Assembly: GCF_016405965.1 (NCBI RefSeq)
Contig: NZ_JAEFCD010000014.1
Span: forward strand, 1 to 64,000
Source of the DNA: Alteromonas sp. IB21
Lineage (GTDB): Bacteria; Pseudomonadota; Gammaproteobacteria; Enterobacterales; Alteromonadaceae
Direction of reading: 5' to 3'
Length of the DNA stretch: 64,000 bases
Below are positions 16,785-27,309 of the stretch, in pieces (position 1 is the first letter of the stretch; the number at the start of each line of letters is the position of its first letter). Below the pieces are notes generated by a model. It searched no databases. It saw only the letters and a list, made by a program, of their open reading frames with translations, and was not told the origin of the DNA. The position numbers and the translations under genes are program-made.

Positions 16785-18785
16785 TCAGTCAATTGTGAAA
16801 TTAGCGATAGTTCGACTTAGTACTAAATTGTTCTCTTTCATTGAATGAGACAATTTTGACAATGCCTGCGCCAACTCAACTTCATGTTTTGCTGCTGCTT
16901 CAACATCAACAATATCTTTTGCTACTTCTTGCGTCGTAACAGATTGTTGCTCTGCCGCCGCAGACATATTATTTGCCATAAGCTCTACGTTCGACGCGGC
17001 ATCTTTCACTTTTTCAGCTGTTTCTCGCCCACTTCCTGTAATTTCAACTGACTTCTTCACCGCCATCGCATTTTTATTAACGTCCTGCACAACCACCAAA
17101 CTTGCTTGCTGTAGCGCTGCAAGTAGTGTGGCTATTTGAGCGGAAGCGTCTCTACTGCTCTGCGCGAGTTTGCGAACCTCATCGGCAACAACGGCAAACC
17201 CTCTGCCATGCTCTCCTGCGCGGGCAGCCTCTATAGCTGCATTAAGCGCCAATAAATTTGTCTGATCTGACAGGGTGTTAATTGTTTCAAGTATGCTGCT
17301 GATATCGGTCACCTGCTTTTCCATAGCCGCAGCATTATCCTTAACATCTGTCATGTCGTCTTCTAACTGCTTCATCGCCGTTCTGATCGACTCGTTAATA
17401 TCAAAAGCCTCTATTGCCAGTTGATCCAGTGATTTACTCGCAGCTAGCGTATCAAAGGCCGATTTAGCAATGTCGGTACTCGTTACCGATATTTCTTCTA
17501 ACGCTGATGCGATATTAAGGGAGCGTTGTTGCGTTTTTCCCGCATCCTGTACCATTTCCGTACAGGAGGCTTCTAATTCTGATGATAGACGAGAGCTTGC
17601 GTCAATAGACTGCTCTAGCCCTCTGATTAAATCTTTAAGTGCCAATATCGTTTTATTAATCGCAATAGACACGGTGCCAAGTTCATTCTGTACCTGCATC
17701 TTTACATCAACCGTCAAATCTCCTTTCTCGGCAATCTTTGAAAGATTTTGTGTAAGACGGGTGAGTTGCGTGTTGAGTATGTATAAGAGCGCGCGATAGA
17801 TGAGGGTAATAACCACAATGCCAACAAAAATAATGATGAGTGTAAGTATCAGTGCGAACGAGGCTTCACTGTGCATGTCTTTTGCATTTTTGTTTACTTG
17901 TACCCATATATTATCAAGTATCGACTTTACATCATTGATTTGCGATGTCGCTGCCTCAAACCATTCGCTGTTAGTAGGAAGCATAGTAACGTCGACTTTC
18001 CTTGAATTGAGGTTTTTAAGTGTTCGGTTTATCAACGTTGCTTTATCTGATGTCATTGCTCTCGTGAACATCGCAACACTGTCTTTAGGTAAACTGTTTT
18101 CCAGTTTTCCTGAAATATATTGTACTTCTTGTTGATAACCCTTTAGCTCACTTATGACGGTATCACTGGTCTCTTGTCGCGCTATTACGCCATTCACTTT
18201 CCCTCGTTGTTGCCCCAACCGCTCTTTTAACTGCGCTAAAAGAATGGCGCTGGACAACTGTTCTTTTGACGCTAAGTTGTTAACGTACATCGTTAATGCC
18301 GTGGCGGCATTCAGCGCTGATGCGTTAAGAGAACTGTAGAACCTAAACGCCCGCGTACCTTGTAGACTATCCACTTCTCGTCTTAGTGCATCTTTATCAC
18401 CTAAATAACCAAGTAGTGGGTTAAGAATTTTGGTTACCCTATCGCCGTACGCACGATCATTTTGAAGTAATGAGGTTAATTGCGCTTCTGCGAGATCTGC
18501 CTGTTTACGCTGAGCCTCAACGTTATCTCGGCCTTTAGGGGTTGGGTTACCTAAGTAGCCGGCCGTTAACCCTCGTTCAACTGCATGATGGTGCGCCACA
18601 GACTCCACGGAGGCAATTAGCGCTATCATTTCAATATCGGTTGAAGCCGCTCGAGTGTCGTCCAATGACCGTTTGATATCTTTGAAAGCCAAATATGCAA
18701 CACTAATTAATAGTATGCCCGCACCCAACACAGACAGCTGAAGAATAGAAAATCGTTGTAGCAAGCGCACTAATAAAGACTCCAT
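16785..18785 (-). CDS. Methyl-accepting chemotaxis protein with NIT sensor domain (666 aa)
   Basis: An inner-membrane chemoreceptor. TM1 lies at about 17-38. The periplasmic part (about 45-305) looks like a NIT (nitrate- and nitrite-sensing) domain, including the diagnostic [15 protein letters not shown] stretch. TM2 is at about 311-334 and a HAMP domain at about 335-390. The cytoplasmic coiled-coil signalling domain contains the conserved hairpin tip ([19 protein letters not shown] and [20 protein letters not shown]). No C-terminal CheR-tethering pentapeptide is present. It stands alone, 48 nt upstream of the Nudix gene start, with no che genes in the window. The ligand is unproven: nitrate or nitrite is suggested by the domain name only. 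Confidence 0.93.
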   Translation of the reverse strand: MESLLVRLLQRFSILQLSVLGAGILLISVAYLAFKDIKRSLDDTRAASTDIEMIALIASVESVAHHHAVERGLTAGYLGNPTPKGRDNVEAQRKQADLAEAQLTSLLQNDRAYGDRVTKILNPLLGYLGDKDALRREVDSLQGTRAFRFYSSLNASALNAATALTMYVNNLASKEQLSSAILLAQLKERLGQQRGKVNGVIARQETSDTVISELKGYQQEVQYISGKLENSLPKDSVAMFTRAMTSDKATLINRTLKNLNSRKVDVTMLPTNSEWFEAATSQINDVKSILDNIWVQVNKNAKDMHSEASFALILTLIIIFVGIVVITLIYRALLYILNTQLTRLTQNLSKIAEKGDLTVDVKMQVQNELGTVSIAINKTILALKDLIRGLEQSIDASSRLSSELEASCTEMVQDAGKTQQRSLNIASALEEISVTSTDIAKSAFDTLAASKSLDQLAIEAFDINESIRTAMKQLEDDMTDVKDNAAAMEKQVTDISSILETINTLSDQTNLLALNAAIEAARAGEHGRGFAVVADEVRKLAQSSRDASAQIATLLAALQQASLVVVQDVNKNAMAVKKSVEITGSGRETAEKVKDAASNVELMANNMSAAAEQQSVTTQEVAKDIVDVEAAAKHEVELAQALSKLSHSMKENNLVLSRTIANFTID

Positions 18786-19059
18786 GTAAAACAGTACTGC
18801 TCAACAATACGGATAAGGAAAAATATACCTCCTATAATTGCCGTAAAAATAGGCAGCTCGTTTCAGTATAGGAAACATTAGAATAAGCGCAAATCGATTA
18901 TCTAACCGTTGTTTTATGCGGCAAATAAAGGCAAATATAATGCAGTCATGGGTGATATGACTTACACGAAAAAATCGTAATGAAAAGAAAAAAGTAACGA
19001 ACCTAAGTTCTTAGTTTGTTTTCCTTTGCTTAGCGTCGCCGGTTGGCGCCTTTTTCTAT

Positions 19060-20469
19060 CTAGAGTGCGCAGTTTAGGTCTATCTTAGATTGCTCATCTG
19101 CTACAGGAAAACATGCTCCTGATGGCAAAGCACCGGGTACATATCTTTCGAGATTCGGGTCATAAAGTCCTTCTTCCAAAAATGCGACTAAATCATCAAT
19201 TTCCTCGCCATTGAGATTCAAAGGCACAAAACGATCATCTAAAACGCCATCCGCCAGTCTTTTTTGTGGCACACCGGCGTTCTTGTATAACACCACCTGT
19301 TTAACACTCGTGAAACTTCCACCGTGACCAAACACATTTGAATCTTTTAAGTTATAAAGCTGTGGTACCTTAAACTTATAGTTATCTTCTGTTCGGCCAG
19401 TAAAACCACCCCTACCCTTTGCATCATTTTCAGTTACTACACCAGTTATTGTGGGGTTTGATGTATCGAGGTCAGCAAATCCAATGGCCATAAACATTTC
19501 TTCGTTAGCAGCACCTATTTTCGAGCTCAAAGCGGGGCCAGTATGACAGCTTGCGCAACCCGCTTTGCCAAAGAAAAGTAAAGCGCCTCGCTTTTCTTGG
19601 TCAGTGAGCGCTGCGTCTTCGCCTTGTAACCAACGCTGGAAAGGCGCTCGATTTGCTAGTACCGTTCTCTCATATGCGGCAATTGCCTTACCCATATTTT
19701 CAAGAATATCGTCGCCCCCCTCTGGAAATGCAGCTTCATACAACAATTGATATTCCATATTTTGCTGGACGAGAGAGTTGTTGAATGTGTTGAGTCTATG
19801 TACTTTTGTACCAGCAATTGCTTGGGTTTCTAAGCCTCCTAAACCACGAGTATTTTCAGCTTTCGGCGTACCAGGCGTAGCTAATATCTCATCAGGTAAT
19901 TTAGCATTAACTAGCCCTCCATGCTGATTACCAAACTGACCGTTCCAAAGCATTACTTCTTGATAAGCCGTATTTAGAATACTGGGGGAAGTTAGTGGTT
20001 GAACATCGGGAACTAGACTAGGATCGGTGCTTGATTTATCAAAGCCCTCGGCTAAGACACGCATTTTTCCAGCAACACCAAAACCTGTTCCGCCTTCTCC
20101 AATTCCCTGCACAACACCAGATTTAAAGCCAGCAGCGGCATGGTGACAGCTTGCGCATGACCAAGTGTTGGCCAGTTGCTCATGAACCCCTTCCGTTGCA
20201 ACGGCGGTTTCATGAAAGAGCATCATACCGAGAAAAACCTTCTCTTCAGTAAGAGTGTTATTTGGGTCAGCGGGAATACTTGAGAAATCTGTAGACTGAG
20301 GCAATAGAAGCCCTACCGCGCCGCCATCTAATTGCTCGTTCAATGTTGTCATTAATTGCGTAGACAACGAACTTTCTTCGACAGTAGGCTCTTTATCTGC
20401 TCCACAACCCGATACGGTAATAACACTAGTGAGTATCAATACATTTTGAATATAAGGAATCGACTTCAT
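19060..20469 (-). CDS. Di-heme cytochrome c peroxidase/MauG-family lipoprotein (469 aa)
   Basis: A type II signal peptide ends at a lipobox (V-S-G-C, Cys22), so the protein is membrane-anchored on the periplasmic side. Two c-type heme sites, CASCH at 105-109 and CASCH at 305-309, define the bacterial di-heme peroxidase/MauG family. Typical members are about 330-400 residues, and this one has extra linker sequence after the lipobox and near the C-terminus. Possible jobs are hydrogen-peroxide reduction with electrons from a small cytochrome or MauG-like oxidation of a partner. No partner gene is adjacent. The 274-nt gap towards the chemoreceptor gene holds no recognised feature. Confidence 0.88.
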   Translation of the reverse strand: MKSIPYIQNVLILTSVITVSGCGADKEPTVEESSLSTQLMTTLNEQLDGGAVGLLLPQSTDFSSIPADPNNTLTEEKVFLGMMLFHETAVATEGVHEQLANTWSCASCHHAAAGFKSGVVQGIGEGGTGFGVAGKMRVLAEGFDKSSTDPSLVPDVQPLTSPSILNTAYQEVMLWNGQFGNQHGGLVNAKLPDEILATPGTPKAENTRGLGGLETQAIAGTKVHRLNTFNNSLVQQNMEYQLLYEAAFPEGGDDILENMGKAIAAYERTVLANRAPFQRWLQGEDAALTDQEKRGALLFFGKAGCASCHTGPALSSKIGAANEEMFMAIGFADLDTSNPTITGVVTENDAKGRGGFTGRTEDNYKFKVPQLYNLKDSNVFGHGGSFTSVKQVVLYKNAGVPQKRLADGVLDDRFVPLNLNGEEIDDLVAFLEEGLYDPNLERYVPGALPSGACFPVADEQSKIDLNCAL

Positions 20470-20731
20470 GACTTCACCTTGACTACATTCAACGAAGTTT
20501 AAATTTCAAAGCATCAGGGCCACGAAGCAGCGGTGGTGCTAGTTGAAAGCACACTTATTAAAATTGTTTAATAAATAATATAGTAGGTCGAAGCAGAAAC
20601 TTCGAGTGATTGTCACTATTTTTGTAAATTTAACGTAGAGCACGCGCCTTTCAAAAACTGAGGCCTATAAACCATTCGAGAAATGATGTGGGAAACGGAT
20701 TAAGAGACTTTGTGAATTTTAAGTATAAAAA
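20470..20731. other. Non-coding gap upstream of the peroxidase gene
   Basis: Nothing coding is visible. It should contain the peroxidase promoter (leftward) and ends at the greA terminator. No confident promoter motif was found. Confidence 0.4.
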
Positions 20732-20767
20732 ACCCCCAGTTATTGGAATATCCAATTATTTGGGGGT
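20732..20767 (-). terminator. Terminator of greA
   Basis: An outer stem ACCCCCA/TGGGGGT (20732-20738 and 20761-20767) encloses an inner stem ATTGGA/TCCAAT (20742-20747 and 20751-20756). On the minus strand the outer stem is followed by a run of six T (complement of 20726-20731). It lies about 50 nt after the greA stop. Confidence 0.8.
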
Positions 20768-20815
20768 ACTTAGAATTGCTGTTTTTTTAATTTTTCACTT
20801 AAATTAAAAAATAAA

Positions 20816-21292
20816 CTAAATGTACTCGACTTCTATGATTTCCACTTCAACTGCGCCCGCTGGCGTTTGAATAGTCACTGTATCATCAAGCTCTTTACCT
20901 ATTAGCCCTCGTGCGATAGGTGAGTTCACCGAAATCAGGTTATTCTTAATATCAGCCTCATCATCACCTACAATGCGATAGGTCGTTTCTTCATCATTAG
21001 CAACATTTAAGATTGTAACGGTAGTACCGAAAATAACTTTTCCGGTGTTTTCCATTTTAGTGACGTCAATGATTTGTGCATTTGAAAGTTTGCCTTCAAT
21101 ATCTTGGATACGACCTTCACAGAAGCTTTGCTGTTCACGGGCCGCGTGATATTCCGCATTTTCCTTCAAATCACCATGCTCACGGGCTTCGGCAATAGAT
21201 TCGATAATACGTGGGCGTGTTTTGGTTTTTAGCTCATTTAATTCGTCACGCAGCATTTGAGCGCCGCGCGCTGTCATTGGATACTGACTCAT
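20816..21292 (-). CDS. greA: Transcription elongation factor GreA (158 aa)
   Basis: GreA rescues backtracked RNA polymerase by stimulating cleavage of the transcript 3' end. The N-terminal coiled coil (about 1-75) carries the acidic tip and family motifs ([30 protein letters not shown]), and the C-terminal FKBP-like domain spans about 80-158 ([29 protein letters not shown]). Length is exactly typical. It follows carB in the same direction, but two hairpins in the 117-nt gap suggest it has its own promoter or is attenuated from the carAB transcript. Confidence 0.97.
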   Translation of the reverse strand: MSQYPMTARGAQMLRDELNELKTKTRPRIIESIAEAREHGDLKENAEYHAAREQQSFCEGRIQDIEGKLSNAQIIDVTKMENTGKVIFGTTVTILNVANDEETTYRIVGDDEADIKNNLISVNSPIARGLIGKELDDTVTIQTPAGAVEVEIIEVEYI

Positions 21293-21326
21293 GAATACTG
21301 TCTCACTTAGCTAGTAATTTAAACAG

Positions 21327-21353
21327 AAAAGTGCGCCGCGAAGGCGCACTTTT
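21327..21353 (-). terminator. Terminator between carB and greA
   Basis: AAAAGTGCGCC (21327-21337), a five-base loop, GGCGCACTTTT (21343-21353). T-runs follow on both strands. It lies downstream of the carB stop and just upstream of greA. Confidence 0.88.
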
Positions 21354-21378
21354 TATTCGTTCACACAAATGTAATATT

Positions 21379-21401
21379 GCTAGGATACCTCGTATCCTAG
21401 C
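21379..21401. other. Second hairpin just after carB
   Basis: GCTAGGATAC (21379-21388), loop CTC, GTATCCTAGC (21392-21401): a perfect 10-bp stem only 8 nt from the carB stop. No T-run follows on the minus strand, so an RNA-stabilising role is more likely than termination. Confidence 0.7.
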
Positions 21402-21409
21402 TTATGTCA

Positions 21410-24400
21410 TTAGTGTTTAAGTCTAGCGTGCAGTTCTTGAACTGAAGCAACTTTGTTACGGTCATCGGCAGACTTCGCTCGAATAGTAGCGAATGCTGCA
21501 TTCATCGTTGTGGTGTAAGTTACCTTGTTCACCAAGGCTTCACGACGAATGTATACCGAGTCGGTAATGGCTTGACGACCTTCTGTTGTGTTAATCAAGT
21601 AGGCGTATTCACCGTTCTTAATTGCATCAACAATATTAGGGCGGCCTTCCGATAGCTTATTAACCACCGTGCTCATTATGCCCGCATCGTATAAGGTTGT
21701 CGCCGTACCGCGTGTTGCCTCAATGCTGAAGCCAGCGGCAACCAGCGCTTTAGCGAGTTCGATGATTTTAGGCTTGTCGGTTTCACGCACAGAGATAAGC
21801 GCTTTACCTTCTTTAGGCAAAGGTGCACCTGCGCCTAAATTCGCTTTAGCGTACGCTTCTTCAAACGTATCGCCAACACCCATAACTTCACCGGTTGAGC
21901 GCATTTCTGGGCCTAACAGTGGGTCAACACCTTGGAACTTAGCAAACGGAAGTACCACTTCTTTCACAGAGTAAAAAGGAGGTATAATTTCTTCCGTTAC
22001 ACCCTGTTCAGAAAGGCTAACGCCGGCCATGGCCCGTGCTGCGACTTTTGCTAATGGTACACCCGTTGCCTTAGACACGAATGGAACCGTACGCGCTGCA
22101 CGAGGGTTAACCTCGATAAGGTATACTTCACCATCTTTAATCGCAAACTGGGTATTCATCAAGCCCACAACGCCAAGTTCAAGGGCCATGGCTTTTACCT
22201 GTTCGCGCATGACATCTTGAATCTCTTTTGAAAGCGAGTGCGGAGGTAGTGAGCAGGCAGAGTCACCAGAGTGAACACCCGCTTGTTCAATGTGTTCCAT
22301 GATGCCGCCAATCACGACCTCTTTGCCATCGCAGATAGCGTCGATATCAACTTCGATAGCATCGTCAAGGAAACGGTCTAGCAATACCGGCGCGTCGTTA
22401 GACACTTTTACCGCTTCGTTCAAGTAACGCTTAAGGTCTTTAATGTCGTAAACGATTTCCATCGCGCGACCACCAAGCACGTAGCTTGGACGAACCACTA
22501 GCGGAAAGCCAATCTCTTCGGCCATAGTTAGCGCTTGCTCAACGTTAGTAACTGTAGCATTCGCTGGCTGCTTAAGGTTAAGCTTGTTCACCATTTGCTG
22601 GAAACGTTCGCGGTCTTCCGCACGGTCAATCGCCTCTGGCGATGTACCCATGATTGGAACACCAGCGGCTTCGAGAGCACGGGCAAGCTTAAGTGGCGTT
22701 TGACCACCATACTGCACGATAACGCCTTTTGGCTGCTCTTTAGCAACGATTTCAAGCACATCTTCCAGGGTTACTGGTTCGAAATATAGGCGGTCTGACG
22801 TGTCGTAGTCGGTAGACACCGTCTCAGGGTTACAGTTAACCATAATAGTTTCGTAACCGTCTTCGCGCATTGAAAGTGCAGCGTGAACGCAGCAATAATC
22901 GAATTCGATACCTTGACCGATACGGTTAGGGCCACCACCCAATACCATGATTTTATCTTTGTCAGTTGGCGCAGCTTCACATTCTTCGTCATACGTAGAG
23001 TACATGTAGGCTGTGCTGGTAGAAAATTCTGCAGCGCAGGTATCTACACGCTTGTAGACTGGAGATATACCAAAACCACGACGGGTTTCACGAATGTCGC
23101 TTTCTGCCACTTTTGTTAATTCAGCAAGACGCGCATCTGAGAAGCCTTTACGCTTAAGGGCACGCATAAAGTCAGCATCAATACCTGGTAAGCCAAGCTC
23201 AGCTACCTTTGCTTCAAGAAGAATAAGATCTTCAAGCTGTACAAGATACCAGCGGTCGATATTCGTAAGATTAAATACCTCATCAACAGACATTCCCATA
23301 CGGAATGCATCACCGATGTACCAAATACGCTCTGCACCCGGTTGGCGAAGTTCATAAACCACTTTATTGCGTGACTCTGGGTCTTCAAGGTCAACCATAG
23401 GGTTCAAACCTGTCGCCCCTACTTCAAGCCCGCGAAGGGCTTTTTGAAGTGATTCTTGCTGGTTACGACCAATCGCCATAACCTCACCCACTGATTTCAT
23501 CTGCGTAGTGAGACGGTCATTAGCACCGGCAAACTTTTCAAAATTAAAGCGTGGGATCTTAGTGACAACGTAATCGATTGACGGTTCGAAAGACGCTGGC
23601 GTTAAACCGCCAGTAATGTCATTAGCTAGCTCGTCGAGTGTGTACCCCACCGCCAGCTTCGCTGCTACTTTCGCAATTGGGAAACCGGTTGCTTTTGAAG
23701 CAAGCGCAGATGAACGGGATACACGTGGGTTCATTTCGATGATAACCATACGGCCCGTTTTCGGGTCTACACCGAACTGTACGTTTGAACCACCGGTTTC
23801 AACGCCAATTTCACGTAGTACAGCCATAGCTGCATTACGCATAATTTGGAATTCTTTATCAGTCAGCGTTTGTGCTGGGGCAACAGTAATTGAGTCACCG
23901 GTGTGAACACCCATAGGATCGAAGTTTTCAATAGTACATACGATGATGCAGTTGTCTGCTTTATCGCGTACTACTTCCATTTCGTATTCTTTCCAGCCTA
24001 GTAACGATTCATCGATGAGTAGTTCGTTGGTTGGCGAAAGGTCGAGACCGCGGGTACAAATTTCATTGAACTCGTCGATGTTATACGCGATACCACCGCC
24101 AGTTCCACCCATGGTGAAAGACGGGCGAATAATACATGGGAAGCCGATGCGGCTTAATACATCGTGTGCCTCGTCCATGCTGTGCGCAATTTCTGCACGT
24201 GGACATTCAAGGCCAATGTTTTTCATTGCTTTGTCAAAGCGTTCGCGATTTTCCGCTTTATCGATAGCGTCTGCCGTTGCACCGATAAGCTCACAACCGA
24301 ACTCTTCGAGCACACCGTGCTTATCGAGCTCTAGTGCGCAGTTAAGTGCAGTTTGACCACCCATTGTAGGTAAGATGGCATCTGGACGTTCTTTTTCGAT

Positions 24401-24631
24401 GATTTTGCGAACGACTTCCCAGTGGATAGGCTCGATGTAGGTTGCATCTGCCATTTCTGGGTCGGTCATGATGGTTGCTGGGTTAGAGTTAACCAAAATA
24501 ACACGGTAGCCTTCTTCGCGAAGGGCTTTACACGCTTGCGCGCCTGAATAGTCGAATTCACAAGCCTGGCCGATAACAATAGGGCCAGCACCAATGATAA
24601 GAATACTTTTTATGTCGGTACGTTTTGGCAT
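21410..24631 (-). CDS. carB: Carbamoyl-phosphate synthase large subunit (1073 aa)
   Basis: CarB uses ammonia delivered by CarA, bicarbonate and two ATP to make carbamoyl phosphate for pyrimidines and arginine. Two homologous ATP-grasp halves are visible, each opening with its own signature ([17 protein letters not shown] at about residue 15, [17 protein letters not shown] at about 560) and containing [14 protein letters not shown] and [13 protein letters not shown]. An oligomerisation region lies between them and a C-terminal MGS-like allosteric domain (about 935-1073) binds effectors. Length is normal (E. coli 1073). It follows carA by 13 nt, typical of coupled expression. Confidence 0.98.
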   Translation of the reverse strand: MPKRTDIKSILIIGAGPIVIGQACEFDYSGAQACKALREEGYRVILVNSNPATIMTDPEMADATYIEPIHWEVVRKIIEKERPDAILPTMGGQTALNCALELDKHGVLEEFGCELIGATADAIDKAENRERFDKAMKNIGLECPRAEIAHSMDEAHDVLSRIGFPCIIRPSFTMGGTGGGIAYNIDEFNEICTRGLDLSPTNELLIDESLLGWKEYEMEVVRDKADNCIIVCTIENFDPMGVHTGDSITVAPAQTLTDKEFQIMRNAAMAVLREIGVETGGSNVQFGVDPKTGRMVIIEMNPRVSRSSALASKATGFPIAKVAAKLAVGYTLDELANDITGGLTPASFEPSIDYVVTKIPRFNFEKFAGANDRLTTQMKSVGEVMAIGRNQQESLQKALRGLEVGATGLNPMVDLEDPESRNKVVYELRQPGAERIWYIGDAFRMGMSVDEVFNLTNIDRWYLVQLEDLILLEAKVAELGLPGIDADFMRALKRKGFSDARLAELTKVAESDIRETRRGFGISPVYKRVDTCAAEFSTSTAYMYSTYDEECEAAPTDKDKIMVLGGGPNRIGQGIEFDYCCVHAALSMREDGYETIMVNCNPETVSTDYDTSDRLYFEPVTLEDVLEIVAKEQPKGVIVQYGGQTPLKLARALEAAGVPIMGTSPEAIDRAEDRERFQQMVNKLNLKQPANATVTNVEQALTMAEEIGFPLVVRPSYVLGGRAMEIVYDIKDLKRYLNEAVKVSNDAPVLLDRFLDDAIEVDIDAICDGKEVVIGGIMEHIEQAGVHSGDSACSLPPHSLSKEIQDVMREQVKAMALELGVVGLMNTQFAIKDGEVYLIEVNPRAARTVPFVSKATGVPLAKVAARAMAGVSLSEQGVTEEIIPPFYSVKEVVLPFAKFQGVDPLLGPEMRSTGEVMGVGDTFEEAYAKANLGAGAPLPKEGKALISVRETDKPKIIELAKALVAAGFSIEATRGTATTLYDAGIMSTVVNKLSEGRPNIVDAIKNGEYAYLINTTEGRQAITDSVYIRREALVNKVTYTTTMNAAFATIRAKSADDRNKVASVQELHARLKH

Positions 24632-24644
24632 AGCGGGCTAATTC

Positions 24645-25775
24645 CTACTGCTTGTGTTGTTCAATAAGTTCAATGAAGTGGTCGAATAACGGCGCCGCTT
24701 CATGAGGACCTGGGCTGGCTTCAGGGTGCCCCTGGAAACTAAACGCAGGCTTGTCGGTGCGATGGATACCCTGCAACGACTTGTCGAACAACGAAATGTG
24801 AGTTACTTCTAGGTTATCTGGCAAGCTAGACTCATCCACAGCAAAACCGTGGTTTTGGCTGGTGATCATAACTACATTGCGCTTTAGGTCTTTAACCGGG
24901 TGGTTTGCGCCGTGGTGACCAAACTTCATCTTCACAGTTTTCGCACCGCTTGCGATAGCAAGTAACTGGTGACCTAAACAAATACCGAATACTGGCGTAC
25001 CGGTTTCAACGATGGTTTTAATTGCGTTAACTGCGTAGTCACATGGCTCTGGATCGCCTGGTCCATTTGACAAAAATACGCCGTCTGGATTCATGGCTAG
25101 CACGTCTTCGGCAGGCGTTTGCGCTGGAACTAAAGTCACTTTACAACCGCGGTCAGCTAGCATGCGAAGAATGTTGTTTTTCACACCGTAGTCGTAAGCA
25201 ACAACGTGATATTTGAACTCACTTGGTGTTACGTAACCTTTGCCAAGTTCCCAACTACCTTCTGTCCATGTTTTTGGTTCAGTGATGCTTACGACTTTTG
25301 CTAAATCCATGCCTTTAAGACCTGGGAAAGCTTTTGCTTGCGCTAGGGCGCTAGACTCGTCTAATTCATCAAAGCATATAATGCAGCCGTTTTGTGCACC
25401 TTTGTCTCGCAAGATACGCGTCAAGCGACGTGTATCAATGTCAGCAATACCCACAACGCCTTTCGCTTTAAGGTATTCAGACAGTGTTTGCTGTTGACGA
25501 AAGTTGCTAGCAACAAGAGGTAAATCACGAATTATCAGACCTTTCGACCAGATTTTATCTGCTTCGACGTCTTCTTCGTTAGTTCCGGTGTTGCCAATGT
25601 GTGGATAAGTAAGGGTGATGAGTTGTTCAGCGTAGGATGGATCGGTGAGAATTTCTTGATAGCCGGTCATGGAAGTATTGAAAACAACTTCCCCGACGGC
25701 GGAGCCTGTAGCGCCTATCGCCGTACCTTTAAAAACAGAACCATCCTCTAACACCAAAAGGGCAGAATTAGCCAA
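24645..25775 (-). CDS. carA: Carbamoyl-phosphate synthase small subunit, TTG start (376 aa)
   Basis: CarA is the glutaminase subunit that hydrolyses glutamine and channels ammonia to CarB. An N-terminal CPSase_sm_chain domain ([31 protein letters not shown]) is followed by a class I glutamine amidotransferase with the catalytic Cys in [11 protein letters not shown] and His/Glu in [11 protein letters not shown]. The open frame runs back to 25991, but conservation begins at [15 protein letters not shown] 25775 has GGAGG five bases upstream, so it is the start. It is preceded by a leader of about 170 nt with an intrinsic terminator and led by a clear sigma70 promoter, pointing to attenuation control of carAB. 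Confidence 0.97.
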   Translation of the reverse strand: MANSALLVLEDGSVFKGTAIGATGSAVGEVVFNTSMTGYQEILTDPSYAEQLITLTYPHIGNTGTNEEDVEADKIWSKGLIIRDLPLVASNFRQQQTLSEYLKAKGVVGIADIDTRRLTRILRDKGAQNGCIICFDELDESSALAQAKAFPGLKGMDLAKVVSITEPKTWTEGSWELGKGYVTPSEFKYHVVAYDYGVKNNILRMLADRGCKVTLVPAQTPAEDVLAMNPDGVFLSNGPGDPEPCDYAVNAIKTIVETGTPVFGICLGHQLLAIASGAKTVKMKFGHHGANHPVKDLKRNVVMITSQNHGFAVDESSLPDNLEVTHISLFDKSLQGIHRTDKPAFSFQGHPEASPGPHEAAPLFDHFIELIEQHKQ

Positions 25776-25835
25776 GTCAACCTCCAGATTAAGGATAACT
25801 ATGTGTTTGCGCATTTTTCTGCACAAACCCCACAA

Positions 25836-25871
25836 AAAACGGGAGTTATTGATAACAATACATCCCGTTTT
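25836..25871 (-). terminator. Intrinsic terminator inside the carA leader (attenuator candidate)
   Basis: Read on the minus strand, AAAACGGGA (25871-25863), an 18-nt loop and TCCCGTTTT (25844-25836), with the T-run extended to six T. It lies about 60 nt upstream of the carA start and about 75 nt after the predicted transcription start. An upstream hairpin AAACCG/CGGTTT (around 25892-25914) flanks a CTGCAG core. I see no convincing leader peptide. Confidence 0.75.
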
Positions 25872-25921
25872 ACGATCTTTGCAGCTAATAAAACCGCACT
25901 CTGCAGCCGGTTTGACAGCTT

Positions 25922-25938
25922 CAGAATACGAAATTCTG
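25922..25938. promoter_or_regulatory. Inverted repeat near the carA transcription start
   Basis: CAGAAT (25922-25927) and ATTCTG (25933-25938) are a perfect 6-bp inverted repeat separated by five bases, placed just downstream of the predicted +1. It resembles an ArgR half-site pair (GAAT/ATTC) but the centre is one base longer than the ArgR consensus, so the regulator is uncertain. Confidence 0.4.
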
Positions 25939-25951
25939 GCAAATTCCGGCG

Positions 25952-25979
25952 AGTATACATCACTGACCGAAAATGGCAA
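25952..25979 (-). promoter_or_regulatory. Sigma70-type promoter of carAB
   Basis: On the minus strand TTGCCA (25979-25974), a 16-nt spacer and TATACT (25957-25952). Both boxes are near consensus. The predicted start is near 25945, giving a leader of about 170 nt. Confidence 0.7.
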
Positions 25980-26146
25980 ATTTATTTGCAATAATTTACT
26001 AAAATAACGCTTATACCACCTTTTTTGCGCAGAACCACTGAAAGTACGGCTTATTGCTCATTTAAAGTGCAACTTTAGTTTAACACTTTGATAACGCCCT
26101 TACGTTAGCTCGCTTTTTCGCGCGCTAACAGAAGAGACATCTAGCG

Positions 26147-26944
26147 TTACAAACCTAGTACATCAACCATGGAGTATAGACCAGGTTGCTTACCATACAA
26201 CCATTTTGCCGCATGCACTGCACCTTTGGCGAAAGTTAAACGGCTTGATGCTTTATGCGTTATCTCTAGTCGCTCACCAATATCGGCAAATAACGCGGTA
26301 TGCTCGCCAACAATATCACCTGCTCTTATTGTGGCAAAACCAATGGTCCCCTGGTCTCGCTCTGGCTCTTTGCCTTCGCGACCATAAACCGCACATGCCT
26401 TTAAATCTCGGCCCAATTCATCGGCAATTGCTTCGCCTATTGCCATTGCCGTACCTGATGGCGCATCTTGTTTAAATCTGTGATGCGCTTCAGTAATTTC
26501 GATATCTGCGGTTTCACCCAGTACACTCGCCGCCTGCCGAACGAGTGACAACATAAGGTTTACGCCAACGCTATAATTTGCCGCAAAAACAATTGGGATA
26601 TGTTTAGCCGCCTCATCTAACGCATTAAGTTGGCTGTCGTTGAGACCAGTGGTCCCAATAACGACAGGCATGTTGTTGTCGACACACCACGCTAGATTGC
26701 TTTCAATAACAGAAGGTAATGTGAAATCGATCATCACGTCGGCGTCACTTCCGCTCAAGTCAGATAGCGCCGAGCAATCGATGTTTTTCTTACCAATACC
26801 TGCGAGCTCGCCTACGTTTAAACCGACCCATGGAGAATCGTCACGCACTGTTGCAACACTGAGTTCTGCATCATCACTTAAATCAAGTGCTTCAACAAGA
26901 ACACGCCCCATGCGCCCATTGGCGCCAAACAATCCTACTTTCAT
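26147..26944 (-). CDS. dapB: 4-hydroxy-tetrahydrodipicolinate reductase (265 aa)
   Basis: DapB makes tetrahydrodipicolinate with NAD(P)H in the diaminopimelate/lysine pathway. The N-terminal Rossmann signature VGLFGANGRMGRVLVEAL and the substrate motif EAHHRFKQDAPSGTA, plus the C-terminal domain ending in GLYSMVDVLGL, are all present. I use ATG 26944 (MKVGLFGANG). The frame extends back to a TTG at 26974 but the family starts at the ATG. No good ribosome binding site is visible. It precedes carA in the same direction across a 371-nt gap that contains the carA promoter, so co-transcription is not required. This dapB-carA-carB-greA order is conserved in other gammaproteobacteria. Confidence 0.96.
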   Translation of the reverse strand: MKVGLFGANGRMGRVLVEALDLSDDAELSVATVRDDSPWVGLNVGELAGIGKKNIDCSALSDLSGSDADVMIDFTLPSVIESNLAWCVDNNMPVVIGTTGLNDSQLNALDEAAKHIPIVFAANYSVGVNLMLSLVRQAASVLGETADIEITEAHHRFKQDAPSGTAMAIGEAIADELGRDLKACAVYGREGKEPERDQGTIGFATIRAGDIVGEHTALFADIGERLEITHKASSRLTFAKGAVHAAKWLYGKQPGLYSMVDVLGL

Positions 26945-27309
26945 TATTTGTATTACACTTTTATTTGCCTTCAACTAGCACGCATTTTGCCAAATACCCC
27001 CACTATTGCAATGTGAGTTTCATAATAAATACGCATAACAACAAACGTAGTAAACCCTTGGCTTTTATACAGTGCAGTATTAATTCACGGAAAAGCGTGG
27101 GTATAGGCTCAGATAACATTGTTCTAAAGACAATTCGATGAAGTTTGTGCTCTACTTACACCCTTCACACATTAAAACTCATTCTCCCCAGACTCGATAG
27201 ATATTTTCGATAAACATACACACTTCAACGCTCATCAGGCTTGTTTTCTTAGCCTAGTTGAGTGACGCTGTAGTCAACTATTACTATTTTCAACGTAAAT
27301 AAAAAAACT
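26945..27309. other. Divergent gap between dapB and the cytochrome b561 gene
   Basis: No gene is supported in these 365 bases. It must contain a leftward promoter for dapB and a rightward one for the cytochrome gene. AT-rich patches are present but I cannot choose promoter boxes. A small plus-strand frame (26887-27141) overlaps the dapB coding region and is not convincing. Confidence 0.4.

Noticed and set aside
19022-19056. Possible plus-strand terminator and small RNA upstream of the peroxidase stop
   Set aside because: The stem GTCGCC/GGCGCC has an internal mismatch and no plus-strand promoter or conserved RNA is evident in 18786-19020.
25776-25991. N-terminal extension of CarA
   Set aside because: Residues upstream of [12 protein letters not shown] show no CarA similarity and overlap the promoter and leader terminator.
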